From Sabulibacter ruber (GTDB lineage Bacteria > Bacteroidota > Bacteroidia > Cytophagales > Hymenobacteraceae): 64,000 nt of DNA. Location: the NCBI RefSeq assembly GCF_017355955.1, contig NZ_JAFFID010000002.1, positions 124,001 to 188,000 on the forward strand, read 5' to 3'. Positions 17,232 to 26,136 of this stretch are shown one piece after another. Made by a program: the position numbers and the translations under genes. How positions within the stretch are numbered: the stretch's first letter is position 1; each line of letters starts with the position of its first letter. The notes under the pieces were generated by a model that was given only the letters and a program-made list of their open reading frames with translations, ran no database searches and was not told the DNA's origin.

Positions 17232-17942
17232 TCAGGATTTGATAGGTCTTACCTTGCCCATACCGCTGTGCTTCACTTTAGGCGAGCCTTTGTAGTCTAT
17301 GCTCACAATGCCGGCAGCCTCTACGTTCAGTTCTTTGGCCACGTTTACCTTGGCGTTGCTGGCACCGGCGGCGTCAATGGTGAAGTAATCGGTTTTGAGC
17401 TCAATGGCTTTGAGGCTTGCAGCGCCGGCCAGGTCCAGCTTCACGGTTTCGGCCTGGCCGCTGAGCGTGATATCGGTGCCGCCGGCCACATCGGCAGTGA
17501 GTTGTTTCACATTGATGTCCATCTTCACATTGATTCCGCCGCTGAAATCAAATTTCAAGGCATTGGCGTTGATGGTGTTGGTGGAAGTAAGCTTGATGCC
17601 GCCGCTCAGGTCAAGGCTTTTCAGGTCTTTCACCGTCACGTAGGCCTTCAGGGTTTTGGCGTTTCTAAGGTTAGATTTCGTTTTGATGGACAGAACGCCG
17701 TTCTGCACGCTGGATTCAATGAGCGGCAAAACGTTTTCCTCGGCCTCCAGTTTCAGGCTCTCAGAGGCGCCCTGGGTAAGCACAATCTCAAAGCCGCCGC
17801 CTACCTGCAGGCTGCTGAACGAGCTTACGTTGCGGTTCTCGGTTTTCATTTTGCCGTTACCGTCCACGGTTTGGGCTTGTACTTGCTGCCCCAAACAAAC
17901 GAGGGCCAGCAGCATAAAGAATTGAGCAAAGGTCTTTTTCAT
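17232..17942 (-). CDS. DUF2807 (head GIN domain) secreted protein
   Basis: Product of 236 aa. The N-terminus MKKTFAQFFMLLALVCLGQQ with VQAQ is a signal peptide. The mature part begins with the usual R-x-V-x-x-F-x-x-L-x-V-x-G-x-F-E-I-V-L-T-Q-G pattern (RNVSSFSSLQVGGGFEIVLT). It continues as a right-handed, beta-helix-like run of Asn/Ala/Gly-rich strands (LDLAGAASLKAIELKTDYFT, IDAAGASNAKVNVAKELNVE). DUF2807 proteins are abundant in Bacteroidota; they are exported and probably envelope-associated, with no known enzyme activity. Single gene with its own terminator. Confidence 0.93.
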   Translation of the reverse strand: MKKTFAQFFMLLALVCLGQQVQAQTVDGNGKMKTENRNVSSFSSLQVGGGFEIVLTQGASESLKLEAEENVLPLIESSVQNGVLSIKTKSNLRNAKTLKAYVTVKDLKSLDLSGGIKLTSTNTINANALKFDFSGGINVKMDINVKQLTADVAGGTDITLSGQAETVKLDLAGAASLKAIELKTDYFTIDAAGASNAKVNVAKELNVEAAGIVSIDYKGSPKVKHSGMGKVRPIKS

Positions 17943-18060
17943 GGCTTTATAGGATTTAGTTCTGGGTTGTTTCTTCCATAGATGCAGAATGCGCGCAAAG
18001 GTTGCTTGCCTCCTTTAAAATTAGGTGATGCGGCAAACCGAGGCAGGCTGCGGCTTTCCT

Positions 18061-18099
18061 CCTTTTGCGGCTCTTTTCTGAAAACCGGGCTGAAAACCG
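18061..18099. repeat. 40-bp palindrome family copy
   Basis: CCTTTTGCGGCTCTTTTCTG then AAAACCGGGCTGAAAACCG, between the co-directional DUF2807 and conserved hypothetical genes. Confidence 0.65.
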
Positions 18100-18119
18100 C
18101 TTGCATGCCGCGCCGCGCG

Positions 18120-18638
18120 TTAGTCCCGCTCTACGCCGTCTGCGCCAAAGCGCACGTTCTGGTTGGAGCCCGTATTGCTGAAAAGACGCCAGAAACAGGA
18201 GGCGTTGTCCAGCACGCCCTCGGTGGGCCTGATGCGCAGGAGCTTCTTGCCTTCCAGCAGAACTGCCAGCTCTCCCTCGTCTGAGGCGCTCACCTGCATC
18301 ACGCGCAACTGATTCCGATGCTCCCGAATCAGTTCCTGCAGTTTGCGGTCTCTCAGGTTGCTGCCCGGTACCTGCGGGTTGAAGTTAGGATCGGCTAAGG
18401 TCTGCGTATCGCGGGGGATTTCCACTTCCTCAAACCGGATGGTCACGTCGCCGTCTTCTTCCAGTTGCCAGTGGCAGGCCACCTCCAGCGTCCAGGCGCC
18501 CACGTCCAGGATGAGGCCGCTGGCGTTGGTCACGTGTGCCTTCCCGAAATGAAAGAACTGCACATGCCCCAGGCGGGTGGTTTTGGTGAGAGGAAGTTCC
18601 AGCAAATGCTGCAGCTCCGGAAATATATTATTACTCAT
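18120..18638 (-). CDS. Conserved-looking hypothetical protein
   Basis: Product of 172 aa with no signal peptide or membrane segment. It starts MSNNIFPELQHLLELPLTKT. It is rich in beta-type sequence with aromatic patches (LDVGAWTLEVACHWQLEEDG, ASCFWRLFSNTG), suggesting a small cytoplasmic beta-rich domain. I do not recognise a family. Codon use matches neighbours, so it is probably a real gene. It is divergent from the GH2 gene, with a palindrome-family copy between them. Confidence 0.75.
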   Translation of the reverse strand: MSNNIFPELQHLLELPLTKTTRLGHVQFFHFGKAHVTNASGLILDVGAWTLEVACHWQLEEDGDVTIRFEEVEIPRDTQTLADPNFNPQVPGSNLRDRKLQELIREHRNQLRVMQVSASDEGELAVLLEGKKLLRIRPTEGVLDNASCFWRLFSNTGSNQNVRFGADGVERD

Positions 18639-18683
18639 ATATTAGTGTCTGATTTGAGCCGTGAAGGTACGCATTTACTTGCA

Positions 18684-18725
18684 CCTGTTTTGAACCCGCT
18701 TTCTGGAAAAGAGGCCTAAAACAGG
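18684..18725. repeat. 40-bp palindrome family copy between divergent genes
   Basis: CCTGTTTTGAACCCGCTTTC then TGGAAAAGAGGCCTAAAACAGG in two halves. The arms CCTGTTTT/AAAACAGG are perfect, and the element lies between divergent genes. Confidence 0.8.
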
Positions 18726-18814
18726 AGTTAACGCCGTCTCCGTCGGTTGAAAAGGCAAATTCAACAGATTGCCGAAGTTTTGATTAACTTGATTCCGATC
18801 TCAACCTTCTGTCT

Positions 18815-21691
18815 ATGTCACGCCTGAAGAGCTACCTGTTCCTCGGATTACTGTTTCTGGTGCATCTTGCCTTTGCGCAGGAAAAGAACGGCGGCGGCCG
18901 CCAACGTTTTCTGCTGGATTTCAACTGGCGCTTTGCCTTCGGCCATCCGTCAGACACTAAAAAGGATTTCGACCACGGCACCAGCTATTTCTCTTATCTG
19001 GCCAAAGCCGGCTACGGCGATGGTCCTGCCGCCGCTAAGTTTGATGACCGGGCCTGGCGCCAACTCAACCTACCCCACGACTGGGCGGTGGAACAGGAGT
19101 TCAGTCCGCAGGCCAGTTTCAGCCACGGGTTCAAAGCCATCGGGCGCAATTTCCCCGGAAGAAGCGTGGGCTGGTACCGGAAAACCATCCACATTCCCGC
19201 CTCGGATCTGGGCCGCCGGATTGCTTTGGAGTTCGATGGCGTGTACCGTGACTCCAAGGTCTGGGTGAACGGCCATTTAGTGGGCGCAGAGCCCAGCGGC
19301 TACAACACCTTCCGGATGGACATCTCTGAGTACCTGAACTACGGCGCTGACAATACCATTGCGGTACGGGTAGACGCCACCATGGAAGAAGGCTGGTACT
19401 ATGAGGGGGCCGGGATTTACCGCCACGTGTGGCTTTCCAAAACCAATCCATTGCACGTAGCGCCCCACGGCACGTTTGTGACCGCGCAGGTAAACAATAC
19501 CAACGCGGAGGTCACCGCCCGGGCCAACATCATCAACGAAAACAAAACGGTCAAAACCTTCTCGGTGCTGCAGACCGTTGTAGACGCTGCTGGCAAAACC
19601 GTAGCCACCCAACGGCAGGACAACCTTACTTTGGCTCCGTTCCAGACACAGGAAGTACGCATGGTGTTGCCGGTGACCAATGCCCGGCTGTGGGATTTGG
19701 AATCGCCGTACCTCTACAAACTGGTGACCACCGTGCTGGCCGGAAACCAGGAAACCGACCGCTACGAAACTTCCTTCGGGATCAGGACCATCCGCTTTGA
19801 TGCCAGGGAAGGCTTTTTCCTGAACGGCAAGCACGTGAAACTGAAAGGCACCAATAACCACCAGGACCACGCCGGCGTGGGCACCGCCCTTCCTGATGAA
19901 CTGCAGTACTGGCGCATCAAAACCCTGAAAGACATGGGTTCCAACGCCTACCGTTGCTCCCACCATCCGCCCACCCCGGAACTGCTGGAGGCTTGCGACA
20001 AACTAGGCATGCTGGTCATTGACGAAAACCGCCTGATGGGTACTTCTGAGCAGCGCATCGACGACATGAAACGCCTGATCATCCGGGACCGGAACCACCC
20101 CAGCATCATCAGTTGGTCCATTGGGAACGAGGAGTGGGCCATTGAGAACAGCATCATAGGCGCGCGCATTGCCACCACCATGCAGGACTATGCCAAGAGT
20201 CTGGATTCTACGCGGGCCATCTCGGCGGGCATCAGTGGCGGGTTTCGGAGCGGCATTTCTGATGTGCTGGAGGTGATGGGCTACAATTACCTGGGCAACG
20301 GTGACATTGAAGCGCACCACAAACAATTCCCCAACCAGCCCAGCATGGGCACCGAGGAAGGCTCTACCTTCGCCACCCGCGGCGTGTACGTCACCGACCT
20401 GGAGAAGCACTACCAGGCCGCTTATGACCGCAAGCCCCGCCCCACATTCTACTCCATAGAAGAAGGCTGGACGTTCTACGCTAACCGGCCGTGGCTGGCG
20501 GGCATGTTCATCTGGACCGGCTTTGATTACCGCGGCGAGCCTACGCCGCACGGCTGGCCATCGGTGACGTCTTACTTCGGGATGATGGATAACTGCGGCT
20601 TCCCCAAGGACAACGTGTACTACCTGCGCTCGTGGTGGTCAAACCAGCCCACCCTGCACCTGCTGCCCCACTGGAACAGGCCAGGGCAGGAAGGCAAGGA
20701 GATTCCCGTGTGGGCCTACAGCAACTGTGATGAGGTGGAACTGTTCCTGAACAAAAAGAGCCTGGGCAGACAAACCATGAAACCCAACTCGCACCTGGAA
20801 TGGAAAGTAAACTACGCCCCGGGCACACTGGAAGCCGTCGGCTACAAAAACGGCAAGAAGGTTTTAACCGATGTGGTGAAAACCACCGGTGAAGCTGCTG
20901 CTGTACAGTTAACCCCGCATAAAACCTCCCTCAAAGCTGATGGCGAAGACATTGCCGTTATCACCGTATCTGTGAATGACAAAAACAAGCTGGCCGTGCC
21001 TACCGCAGGAAATGAGATCTCTTTCCAGCTCAAAGGCCCCGGCAGAATCATTGGCGTGGGCAACGGTGATCCTACTTCGCTGGAGAAAGACCGGTTCATT
21101 GAAGACATCAAAACCGTGGGCATCACAGACCTGAAAGAGAAACCAGTAGCGGGCATGGACAACGGGCAATCCGCTTTTCAGGAAACAAACGCCAGCGGCT
21201 GGGACGATGCGTTCAAGAAGCGGGACTACAAAAACCTGGCTCCTGCCTACGTACACCGCGGCTCTTTTGAACTGCCCGCCAACTTCACTGGTGCGGATGT
21301 CACGTTCTTTTACAAGAGCATCGGCCGGGAGCAAACCATTTACATCAACGGCAAAGAGATTGCCCAAAACCTGAAGGAAAGCGCCGAAGGCAACGTGTTC
21401 AAGCTGGATCATTCCATCCTGAAGCCCGGCCAGAACCAGCTGGAGATTTTAGCCACACCTATTCCTAAGAAGTATGATTGGGATAACGTGAACCAAGACC
21501 CTGGCACCTTCCAGATCTTAACGCCTGCCTCCACCTGGAAACGGAAACTGTTCAACGGCCTGGCCCAAATCATCATCCAAACTACCAAAGACGCCGGTGA
21601 AATCACCTTAACCGCCACCGGGCAAGGCCTGAAATCCACCACGTTGAAGGTAAAATCTGCGGACACGGAGAAAAGGCCTTCCATTGACTAA
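18815..21691 (+). CDS. Glycoside hydrolase family 2 (beta-galactosidase-like), secreted
   Basis: Product of 958 aa. Signal peptide MSRLKSYLFLGLLFLVHLAF precedes a GH2 sugar-binding domain (WRQLNLPHDWAVEQEF, VGWYRKTIHIP, VWVNGHLVGAEPSGYNTF). An immunoglobulin-like domain follows, then the TIM barrel. The barrel contains HPSIISWSIGNEEW with acid/base Glu439, and SMGTEEGST where Glu514 is the likely nucleophile. After about residue 600 come a DUF4982-like and further beta-sandwich domains, one carrying TIYINGKEIAQN. GalB-like enzymes release terminal galactose or related sugars from polysaccharide side chains in the periplasm. No SusC/D genes are adjacent, so it is not an evident polysaccharide-utilisation locus. 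Confidence 0.93.
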   Translation: MSRLKSYLFLGLLFLVHLAFAQEKNGGGRQRFLLDFNWRFAFGHPSDTKKDFDHGTSYFSYLAKAGYGDGPAAAKFDDRAWRQLNLPHDWAVEQEFSPQASFSHGFKAIGRNFPGRSVGWYRKTIHIPASDLGRRIALEFDGVYRDSKVWVNGHLVGAEPSGYNTFRMDISEYLNYGADNTIAVRVDATMEEGWYYEGAGIYRHVWLSKTNPLHVAPHGTFVTAQVNNTNAEVTARANIINENKTVKTFSVLQTVVDAAGKTVATQRQDNLTLAPFQTQEVRMVLPVTNARLWDLESPYLYKLVTTVLAGNQETDRYETSFGIRTIRFDAREGFFLNGKHVKLKGTNNHQDHAGVGTALPDELQYWRIKTLKDMGSNAYRCSHHPPTPELLEACDKLGMLVIDENRLMGTSEQRIDDMKRLIIRDRNHPSIISWSIGNEEWAIENSIIGARIATTMQDYAKSLDSTRAISAGISGGFRSGISDVLEVMGYNYLGNGDIEAHHKQFPNQPSMGTEEGSTFATRGVYVTDLEKHYQAAYDRKPRPTFYSIEEGWTFYANRPWLAGMFIWTGFDYRGEPTPHGWPSVTSYFGMMDNCGFPKDNVYYLRSWWSNQPTLHLLPHWNRPGQEGKEIPVWAYSNCDEVELFLNKKSLGRQTMKPNSHLEWKVNYAPGTLEAVGYKNGKKVLTDVVKTTGEAAAVQLTPHKTSLKADGEDIAVITVSVNDKNKLAVPTAGNEISFQLKGPGRIIGVGNGDPTSLEKDRFIEDIKTVGITDLKEKPVAGMDNGQSAFQETNASGWDDAFKKRDYKNLAPAYVHRGSFELPANFTGADVTFFYKSIGREQTIYINGKEIAQNLKESAEGNVFKLDHSILKPGQNQLEILATPIPKKYDWDNVNQDPGTFQILTPASTWKRKLFNGLAQIIIQTTKDAGEITLTATGQGLKSTTLKVKSADTEKRPSID

Positions 21692-21714
21692 TTACTGGAT
21701 AAGCAGCAAACCCT

Positions 21715-22218
21715 ATGCAACCTGAAAAAGCAGTACCCCTGGAAAACAACCTGGTGGACCCGAAAGAAATTCTTACATCCATGGGCTTGAAACTGCCGGA
21801 GGCTTCTACGCCCGGCGGCACGTATGTCTCGGTCAACATCCGGGAGAACATCGCGTACGTAGCCATTCAATTCCCCATCAGGAACGGTACTTACCTCTTC
21901 CAGGGAAGATTGGGAGAAAACATTTCCACCGAACAAGGGTACGAAGCCATGCAGCTTTGCGCTCTGAACGTTCTGGCCCAGATAGACCAAAAGGTGGGTT
22001 TCAGGAACCTTGTAGGATTGAACCACCTGGATGCTTACTTCCAATCCGGGGAGGAGTGGGATGATTCTCCGTTAGTAGTCAACGGCGCTTCTGACTTGTT
22101 TGTGAAAGTTTTAGGCGAAAAAGGCACCCATTCACGGGCCATCTTCGGCGTGCACAAACTGCCCAGGAATTTCTGCGTGGGGCTTACGGCTACCTTCACC
22201 ATCAGGCAAGAACAATAA
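21715..22218 (+). CDS. RidA (YjgF/YER057c/UK114) family protein
   Basis: Product of 167 aa, longer than the ~130-aa classical RidA, as in the subgroup with an extended N-terminus. The C-terminal ASDLFVKVLGEKGTHSRAIF then GVHKLPRNFCVGLTATFTI matches this subgroup, and Arg in HSRAIFG could line the pocket. The classical RidA activity is hydrolysis of reactive enamine/imine intermediates; substrate specificity is not visible here. It starts 23 bp after the GH2 stop, so the two may be co-transcribed, and a terminator follows. Confidence 0.88.
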   Translation: MQPEKAVPLENNLVDPKEILTSMGLKLPEASTPGGTYVSVNIRENIAYVAIQFPIRNGTYLFQGRLGENISTEQGYEAMQLCALNVLAQIDQKVGFRNLVGLNHLDAYFQSGEEWDDSPLVVNGASDLFVKVLGEKGTHSRAIFGVHKLPRNFCVGLTATFTIRQEQ

Positions 22219-22224
22219 TTTCTT

Positions 22225-22262
22225 AAAGCAAAGGCTCGCTTCTGGTGCGCCTTTGCTTTTAT
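22225..22262 (+). terminator. Terminator of the RidA-like gene
   Basis: AAAGCAAAGGC (22225-22235) pairs with GCCTTTGCTTT (22249-22259), followed by TTTATTT. Seven bases after the RidA stop. Confidence 0.88.
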
Positions 22263-22279
22263 TTAAGCAACAATATAAA

Positions 22280-23035
22280 GTGAACACAACAAACACGCAC
22301 ACCATCGCTCCAAAGAAGAGTAACCCTTATCTGACCCTGTTCTTTTCGTGCTTTCTGGCGGTGTCCTTCTGGAGTTGCAGCGCCGTTAAAACTAAGGCCT
22401 ACTTCATCCCTACGCTGCACAGCCTCCATAAGACCAACCAGAACTATTCCTATGACTCTCTCCGGGCCTTGGTAGCGCGTTTGAACCCCGATATCATTGC
22501 GGTGGAGATTAGGCCTGAAGACATGGGGGAAGACTCTTCTTACCTCAAACAGAATTATCCCTTTGAGATGCGGATGATGCGGTACTGGTTCCCGAATGCT
22601 GCCCTCAAAGGCTTCGATTGGTTGGGCAGCGACATTGAAGGCAAGCTAATTCCGGCCAATTACTGGAAAGAGATTTCGGCCATTAAACAGTGGGAAAAGG
22701 CTAAAAACGCAGACAGCGTTTACAGCAAAAGAAGCGCAGCCTGCAGTCCGCTATCCAACGAACGAACGCAATTACTCCAGCGCCTTTCCCTGCAGGAGTT
22801 ACTCTCCAGCAAAGACGCTGAACTGACCAGACAGTTTTACCAATGCCTTTCCGAGGCCCTGAAAGGCAGTATTCATGAGCGGGTGCTGAACTTCTATGAC
22901 CAGCGGAATGAGAAGATCTTAGTTAACCTCAAGCAGATACTCAGAGAAAACAAAGGCAAAAGAATTGTGATCCTCACCGGCGATGACCACTACATTCTGC
23001 TGCAAGACAAGCTAAGACACTCCAGCTTATTTTAA
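22280..23035 (+). CDS. TraB/Tiki-like (DUF5694-like) lipoprotein
   Basis: Product of about 251 aa from GTG 22280. A TTG at 22253 is in frame but lies inside the preceding terminator and is rejected. A hydrophobic leader (LTLFFSCFLAVSFWSCSAVK) ends in a possible lipobox with Cys. The body shows features of the TraB/ChaN/Tiki fold: TLHSLHK near the start, LNPDIIAVEIRPED, GFDWLGSDIEG, and a terminal IVILTGDDHYILLQDKL. Those positions usually hold the metal or active-site His and Glu residues. Enzyme activity is unproven; family assignment is by fold-level pattern only. Confidence 0.6.
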   Translation: MNTTNTHTIAPKKSNPYLTLFFSCFLAVSFWSCSAVKTKAYFIPTLHSLHKTNQNYSYDSLRALVARLNPDIIAVEIRPEDMGEDSSYLKQNYPFEMRMMRYWFPNAALKGFDWLGSDIEGKLIPANYWKEISAIKQWEKAKNADSVYSKRSAACSPLSNERTQLLQRLSLQELLSSKDAELTRQFYQCLSEALKGSIHERVLNFYDQRNEKILVNLKQILRENKGKRIVILTGDDHYILLQDKLRHSSLF

Positions 23036-23072
23036 TCAATACACTTACTACTCTCTTTACAGATCAGAAGCC

Positions 23073-23575
23073 ATGGGAATGATTGGTAGCCTTTACAGGG
23101 TAACAACAGAAGAACTTGAAGAAATTTTAAATGACTCTTCCATTCTGGAAGAGAAAGTATTTCCGGAAGAAGGTGAAGGCCCAACCGGTCTCCTGGACCT
23201 TGACAAATCATGGGAAGGAATATACTACTTATTAACGGGTTATGGAATGGCCGAAATGGAGGAAGCGAAGCCCCTCTGTCCTGGTTCTTCTTTAACGGGC
23301 AGGTTATAGATGAGGAGCAAGATATGGGCTATGGACCCGCTTCTTACATCAATGCAGAGCAGGTTAAATTATTAAACCAGGCCCTTGCTCCTATAACAAC
23401 AGAAACCCTAAAACAGAATTTTGATGGCAAGAAGATGCTAGAACAGAGCATCTACCCTACAGTATGGGATGACCCCGAATCGCTTGATTTCTTGCTGGAA
23501 TGTTTTGAGGAATCAAAGGAGTTTTACAAAACTGCCGCACAAGAGAACATGGCGGTCATCTCCTTCCTGTACTAA
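23073..23575 (+). pseudogene. DUF1877 family gene with a single-base frameshift
   Basis: Two overlapping frames make one DUF1877 (YfbM-like) protein. 23073-about 23244 gives MGMIGSLYRVTTEELEEILN ... DKSWEGIYYLLTGYG. The +2 frame then gives NGRNGGSEAPLSWFFFNGQV ... MGYGPASYINAEQVKLLNQA and runs to the stop at 23575. Homologues read through this junction (LTG...G-E-A-P-L-S). The break lies close to TATGGAATGG at 23241-23250, where one extra G would restore the frame. So it is a recent pseudogene or a base-calling error in a short G run. An intact protein would have about 167 aa. Function of DUF1877 is unknown. Confidence 0.85.
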
Positions 23576-23714
23576 CGTGAAAATCTCTACAAAGACCCGG
23601 TCTCTTTAGGGCAAATTGCTTATCTTTCTTTGACATAGAAACCGGCAAAGCTGCGGTCTTTTTCACTCCCCCTCGTTTGGCTGAGCCGTTGTTAAATCAA
23701 TAATCTTTAGCAAC

Positions 23715-24302
23715 ATGACGTACATCAAAACAGGGGTGAACCAGCCAGGCATAGTGGATCTGCTCTTCTACAAAGGCTCTACGGGCAAGGCTTTATCTAA
23801 TCTGGCACACACCCTTCTGCACGGACCTTCTGGCCTTACCTCCGGCGAACGGGAGCTTATTGCCTCCTACGTGTCTAAGTTGAATAATTGCGAGTACTGC
23901 CACCGCTCCCATTCCGCTGCCGCTAACGTGCACCTGAACGATCAGGGAGAGACCGTGCGCTGCGTGGTTGAGAACCTGTCAGAAGCTCCCATCTCTGAGA
24001 AGATGAAAGCGCTCCTGACCATTGCCGGCAAAGTACAGCAAAGCGGGAAAGCAGTTCTGCCCAAAGACATAGAGCAGGCCAAAGCGAAAGGCGCAACGGA
24101 TGAAGACATCCATGACGCGGTCCTGGTAGCGGCGGCTTTTTGCATGTACAACCGCTACGTAGATGGCTTGGGCACCAACCTAGCCGCCGAGGAAGAATAT
24201 CCTGGCATGGGCACCAGACTGGCGAAAAAAGGCTATAAATACCCACCTTTGTTTCTTCGCAGGTTTGTGATCTGGATGATGAACAGGAAAGGCCGAAACT
24301 AA
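23715..24302 (+). CDS. AhpD-like carboxymuconolactone decarboxylase family protein
   Basis: Product of 195 aa. The redox motif is seen in ELIASYVSKLNNCEYCHRSH (Glu, then CxxCHxxH), characteristic of AhpD-type peroxidase-related proteins. These use the two cysteines and a proton-relay His/Glu to reduce peroxides with a thiol or lipoyl partner. C-terminal GTNLAAEEEYPGMGTRLAKK is also typical of the subgroup. Probably cytoplasmic; no leader. Stands alone and converges on the serine hydrolase gene with a shared terminator. Confidence 0.9.
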   Translation: MTYIKTGVNQPGIVDLLFYKGSTGKALSNLAHTLLHGPSGLTSGERELIASYVSKLNNCEYCHRSHSAAANVHLNDQGETVRCVVENLSEAPISEKMKALLTIAGKVQQSGKAVLPKDIEQAKAKGATDEDIHDAVLVAAAFCMYNRYVDGLGTNLAAEEEYPGMGTRLAKKGYKYPPLFLRRFVIWMMNRKGRN

Positions 24303-24363
24303 GAAAACACATCAACCCAGCCCTTTCCAACAAAAAGGGGCGCTCGCCTCTTTGATTTTTTCT

Positions 24364-24407
24364 GAACAGGCGTAGACCTTCTGCCTCCTGAAGACCTACG
24401 CCTGTTC
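24364..24407. terminator. Bidirectional terminator hairpin
   Basis: GAACAGGCGTAG (24364-24375) pairs with CTACGCCTGTTC (24396-24407); further internal pairing of ACCT/AGGT type is partial. Lies between convergent genes. Confidence 0.85.
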
Positions 24408-24456
24408 TCTTTACCTCCTGAAAGCAGATACCAGGAAACTTAAAAGCTGCTTCCGG

Positions 24457-25935
24457 CTATTGTTCCGCAACGTTTTGCGCCGTCTGAGCTTTCTGGTTCT
24501 GCAGTTTGAGGGCTAATTCGTCTATGTACCATTTCACGTGGGGACTGCCCTCTTTCTCTGCTTTTTCCTTGGCCAGCCGGTTTTCTTTTTCCGCCTCCGC
24601 GAAGTTCTTCAGGTTGAAGTGGGCATCTGCTTTCATGTAGTGCCAGATAGACAGGCCGGGCAGGTATTGTTCGGCTACTTCCACCACCGGGAACACCATC
24701 TGGTATTCTTTCACCTCTTGGTAATTGTCGATCAGCCGGGTGAAGAAGAAGGAGGACGGTTGTTGGTTTCCCAAAAGCTGCGAGACGTATTCCGGGTGAT
24801 TTTTCCGAAAGTGGTCCATTCCGTTCAGGTCAATCAGGGTCATGAGCTGGTACTCGGTGGTTGGTTCAATGGGCAACAAGGGCCGGTTATTAAGCACGTT
24901 GAAGAAATTAGCCACCGGTCCCCGGCTTTTCTGGGCGGTGTTGCTGAGCGTGATCACGGCGTATCCGGTTTCAGGGTCAAAGTACAGAGCGCTGGAATAA
25001 GCCATACCGCCCCCGCTGTGCCCGTAAATCAGGTGCTCGCCCACGGAGCCTGAGGGCAGCCAGTTTAAGCCGTAGGTAAAGACCTCGGTTTTAAGCGGCT
25101 GAGGCGTGACAGTCTGGTTCGCCGTCCGGATCATCTCCCAGGTATTGGCCGAGAAGTACTTGTGGTTCCGGTAGGCTTTGTAGAACCTGAACAGGTCCTC
25201 AATGGAAGTGAGCCATCCGCCATCCGGCCCCGCCTGCACAGCCCTGTTCTCCTCTACCAGGCGGTACTTGGTTTCTGAGAGGAATTTATAGGGCAGGGCC
25301 ACGTTGGTGAGCTTTCCGTTCCTATCATTGTGGTAGAAGTTTTTGATGCCCGCGGGTTGCAGAATGCGTGCCCGTAACGCTTCCTCAAAGGTTTTACCGG
25401 TTACACGCGCCACCACTTCGCCCAGCACCTCATACCCCACGTTGCTGTACAAAGCCTGACTGCCGGGCTCCTGGAAGGCCAGTTTCACGTGGTTCATCTT
25501 TCTTTTAGAGGCAGGATTGGGCGCCGTAGCCGCGTAGCCCGAGGTATGCGTGAGCAGATGGTGCACGGTTACCTTGTCCATCAACGGCAGAGCATATTCT
25601 TCCCGGGACAGGTACTGATTGATGGGCACGTCTAACCGCAGTTTTCCTTTCTCCACCAGTTGCAACACCAGCACCGCCGTAAACATTTTGCCCAAAGACT
25701 CAATCTTGAACAGCGTGGCAGTGTTCACCGGAGCCTTGGTTTCTATGTTGGCCAATCCGTAAGACCGCTGGTAGACCACCTTGTTCTTGTGCGCGATGAG
25801 CACGTTGCCGGCATAGCCCAAAGCTTTGTACGCCTGAACAACGCTGTCTAGCCGCTGGGCATTCAGTTGCGGTTGTGCCGCCAGCGGGTTTACTGCCAGC
25901 AGCAGAAATAAAACCCAAAGGATATTCTTTTTCAT
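24457..25935 (-). CDS. Serine hydrolase, class C beta-lactamase/esterase fold
   Basis: Product of 492 aa with signal peptide MKKNILWVLFLLLAVNPLAA. The penicillin-binding-type motifs are present: SxxK as Ser80-Leu-Gly-Lys83, YxN as Tyr163-Ser-Asn165, and HSGGG in YGHSGGGMAYSS replacing KTG. After about residue 370 an added domain with a TPR-like C-terminus (FNLKNFAEAEKENRLAKEKA) appears. Such proteins are periplasmic esterases or peptidases more often than true beta-lactamases, and substrate cannot be decided. It lies next to, but downstream of, the BlaI/M56 pair on the same strand, behind a terminator. Confidence 0.9.
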   Translation of the reverse strand: MKKNILWVLFLLLAVNPLAAQPQLNAQRLDSVVQAYKALGYAGNVLIAHKNKVVYQRSYGLANIETKAPVNTATLFKIESLGKMFTAVLVLQLVEKGKLRLDVPINQYLSREEYALPLMDKVTVHHLLTHTSGYAATAPNPASKRKMNHVKLAFQEPGSQALYSNVGYEVLGEVVARVTGKTFEEALRARILQPAGIKNFYHNDRNGKLTNVALPYKFLSETKYRLVEENRAVQAGPDGGWLTSIEDLFRFYKAYRNHKYFSANTWEMIRTANQTVTPQPLKTEVFTYGLNWLPSGSVGEHLIYGHSGGGMAYSSALYFDPETGYAVITLSNTAQKSRGPVANFFNVLNNRPLLPIEPTTEYQLMTLIDLNGMDHFRKNHPEYVSQLLGNQQPSSFFFTRLIDNYQEVKEYQMVFPVVEVAEQYLPGLSIWHYMKADAHFNLKNFAEAEKENRLAKEKAEKEGSPHVKWYIDELALKLQNQKAQTAQNVAEQ

Positions 25936-26036
25936 AGCTTGAGTAAAAGGTTGAGAAAAGGCAAGGCGATGCCCGGAGAGCCAATGTTCTGGCCCTCAAG
26001 AGAGGGTATTTTCGCCTTAGTTTATGGAAAGGATAC

Positions 26037-26110
26037 AAAAAGCCCTTCCTCCCGTTTTTGCTCTGGTTTGCAGAAAACAGCCGTAAAACCGGTAGGAAGG
26101 GCTTCCGTTT
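26037..26110 (-). terminator. Terminator of M56 gene enclosing a palindrome-family copy
   Basis: AAAAGCCCTTCCT (26038-26050) pairs with AGGAAGGGCTT (26094-26104). On the minus strand the stem is followed by a short U-run. The enclosed 26051-26092 (CCCGTTTTTGCTCTGG ... GCCGTAAAACCGG) is a palindrome-family copy, so the whole is a nested double hairpin. Confidence 0.75.
26051..26092. repeat. 40-bp palindrome family copy nested in a terminator
   Basis: CCCGTTTTTGCTCTGGTTTG then CAGAAAACAGCCGTAAAACC+GG. Completely enclosed by the AGCCCTTCCT/AGGAAGGGCT stem. Confidence 0.75.
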
Positions 26111-26136
26111 TTCGCTTGGTTGGCGAACGGGGAATA

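Noticed and set aside
17223..17981. Plus-strand ORF of 252 aa opposite DUF2807
   Set aside because: It is the antisense shadow of a well-supported gene.
22253..22279. TTG start for the TraB-like lipoprotein
   Set aside because: It lies in the RidA terminator; GTG at 22280 gives a normal leader.
23210..23575. Independent 121-aa gene
   Set aside because: Its sequence is the C-terminal part of DUF1877; the first part lies in the neighbouring frame.
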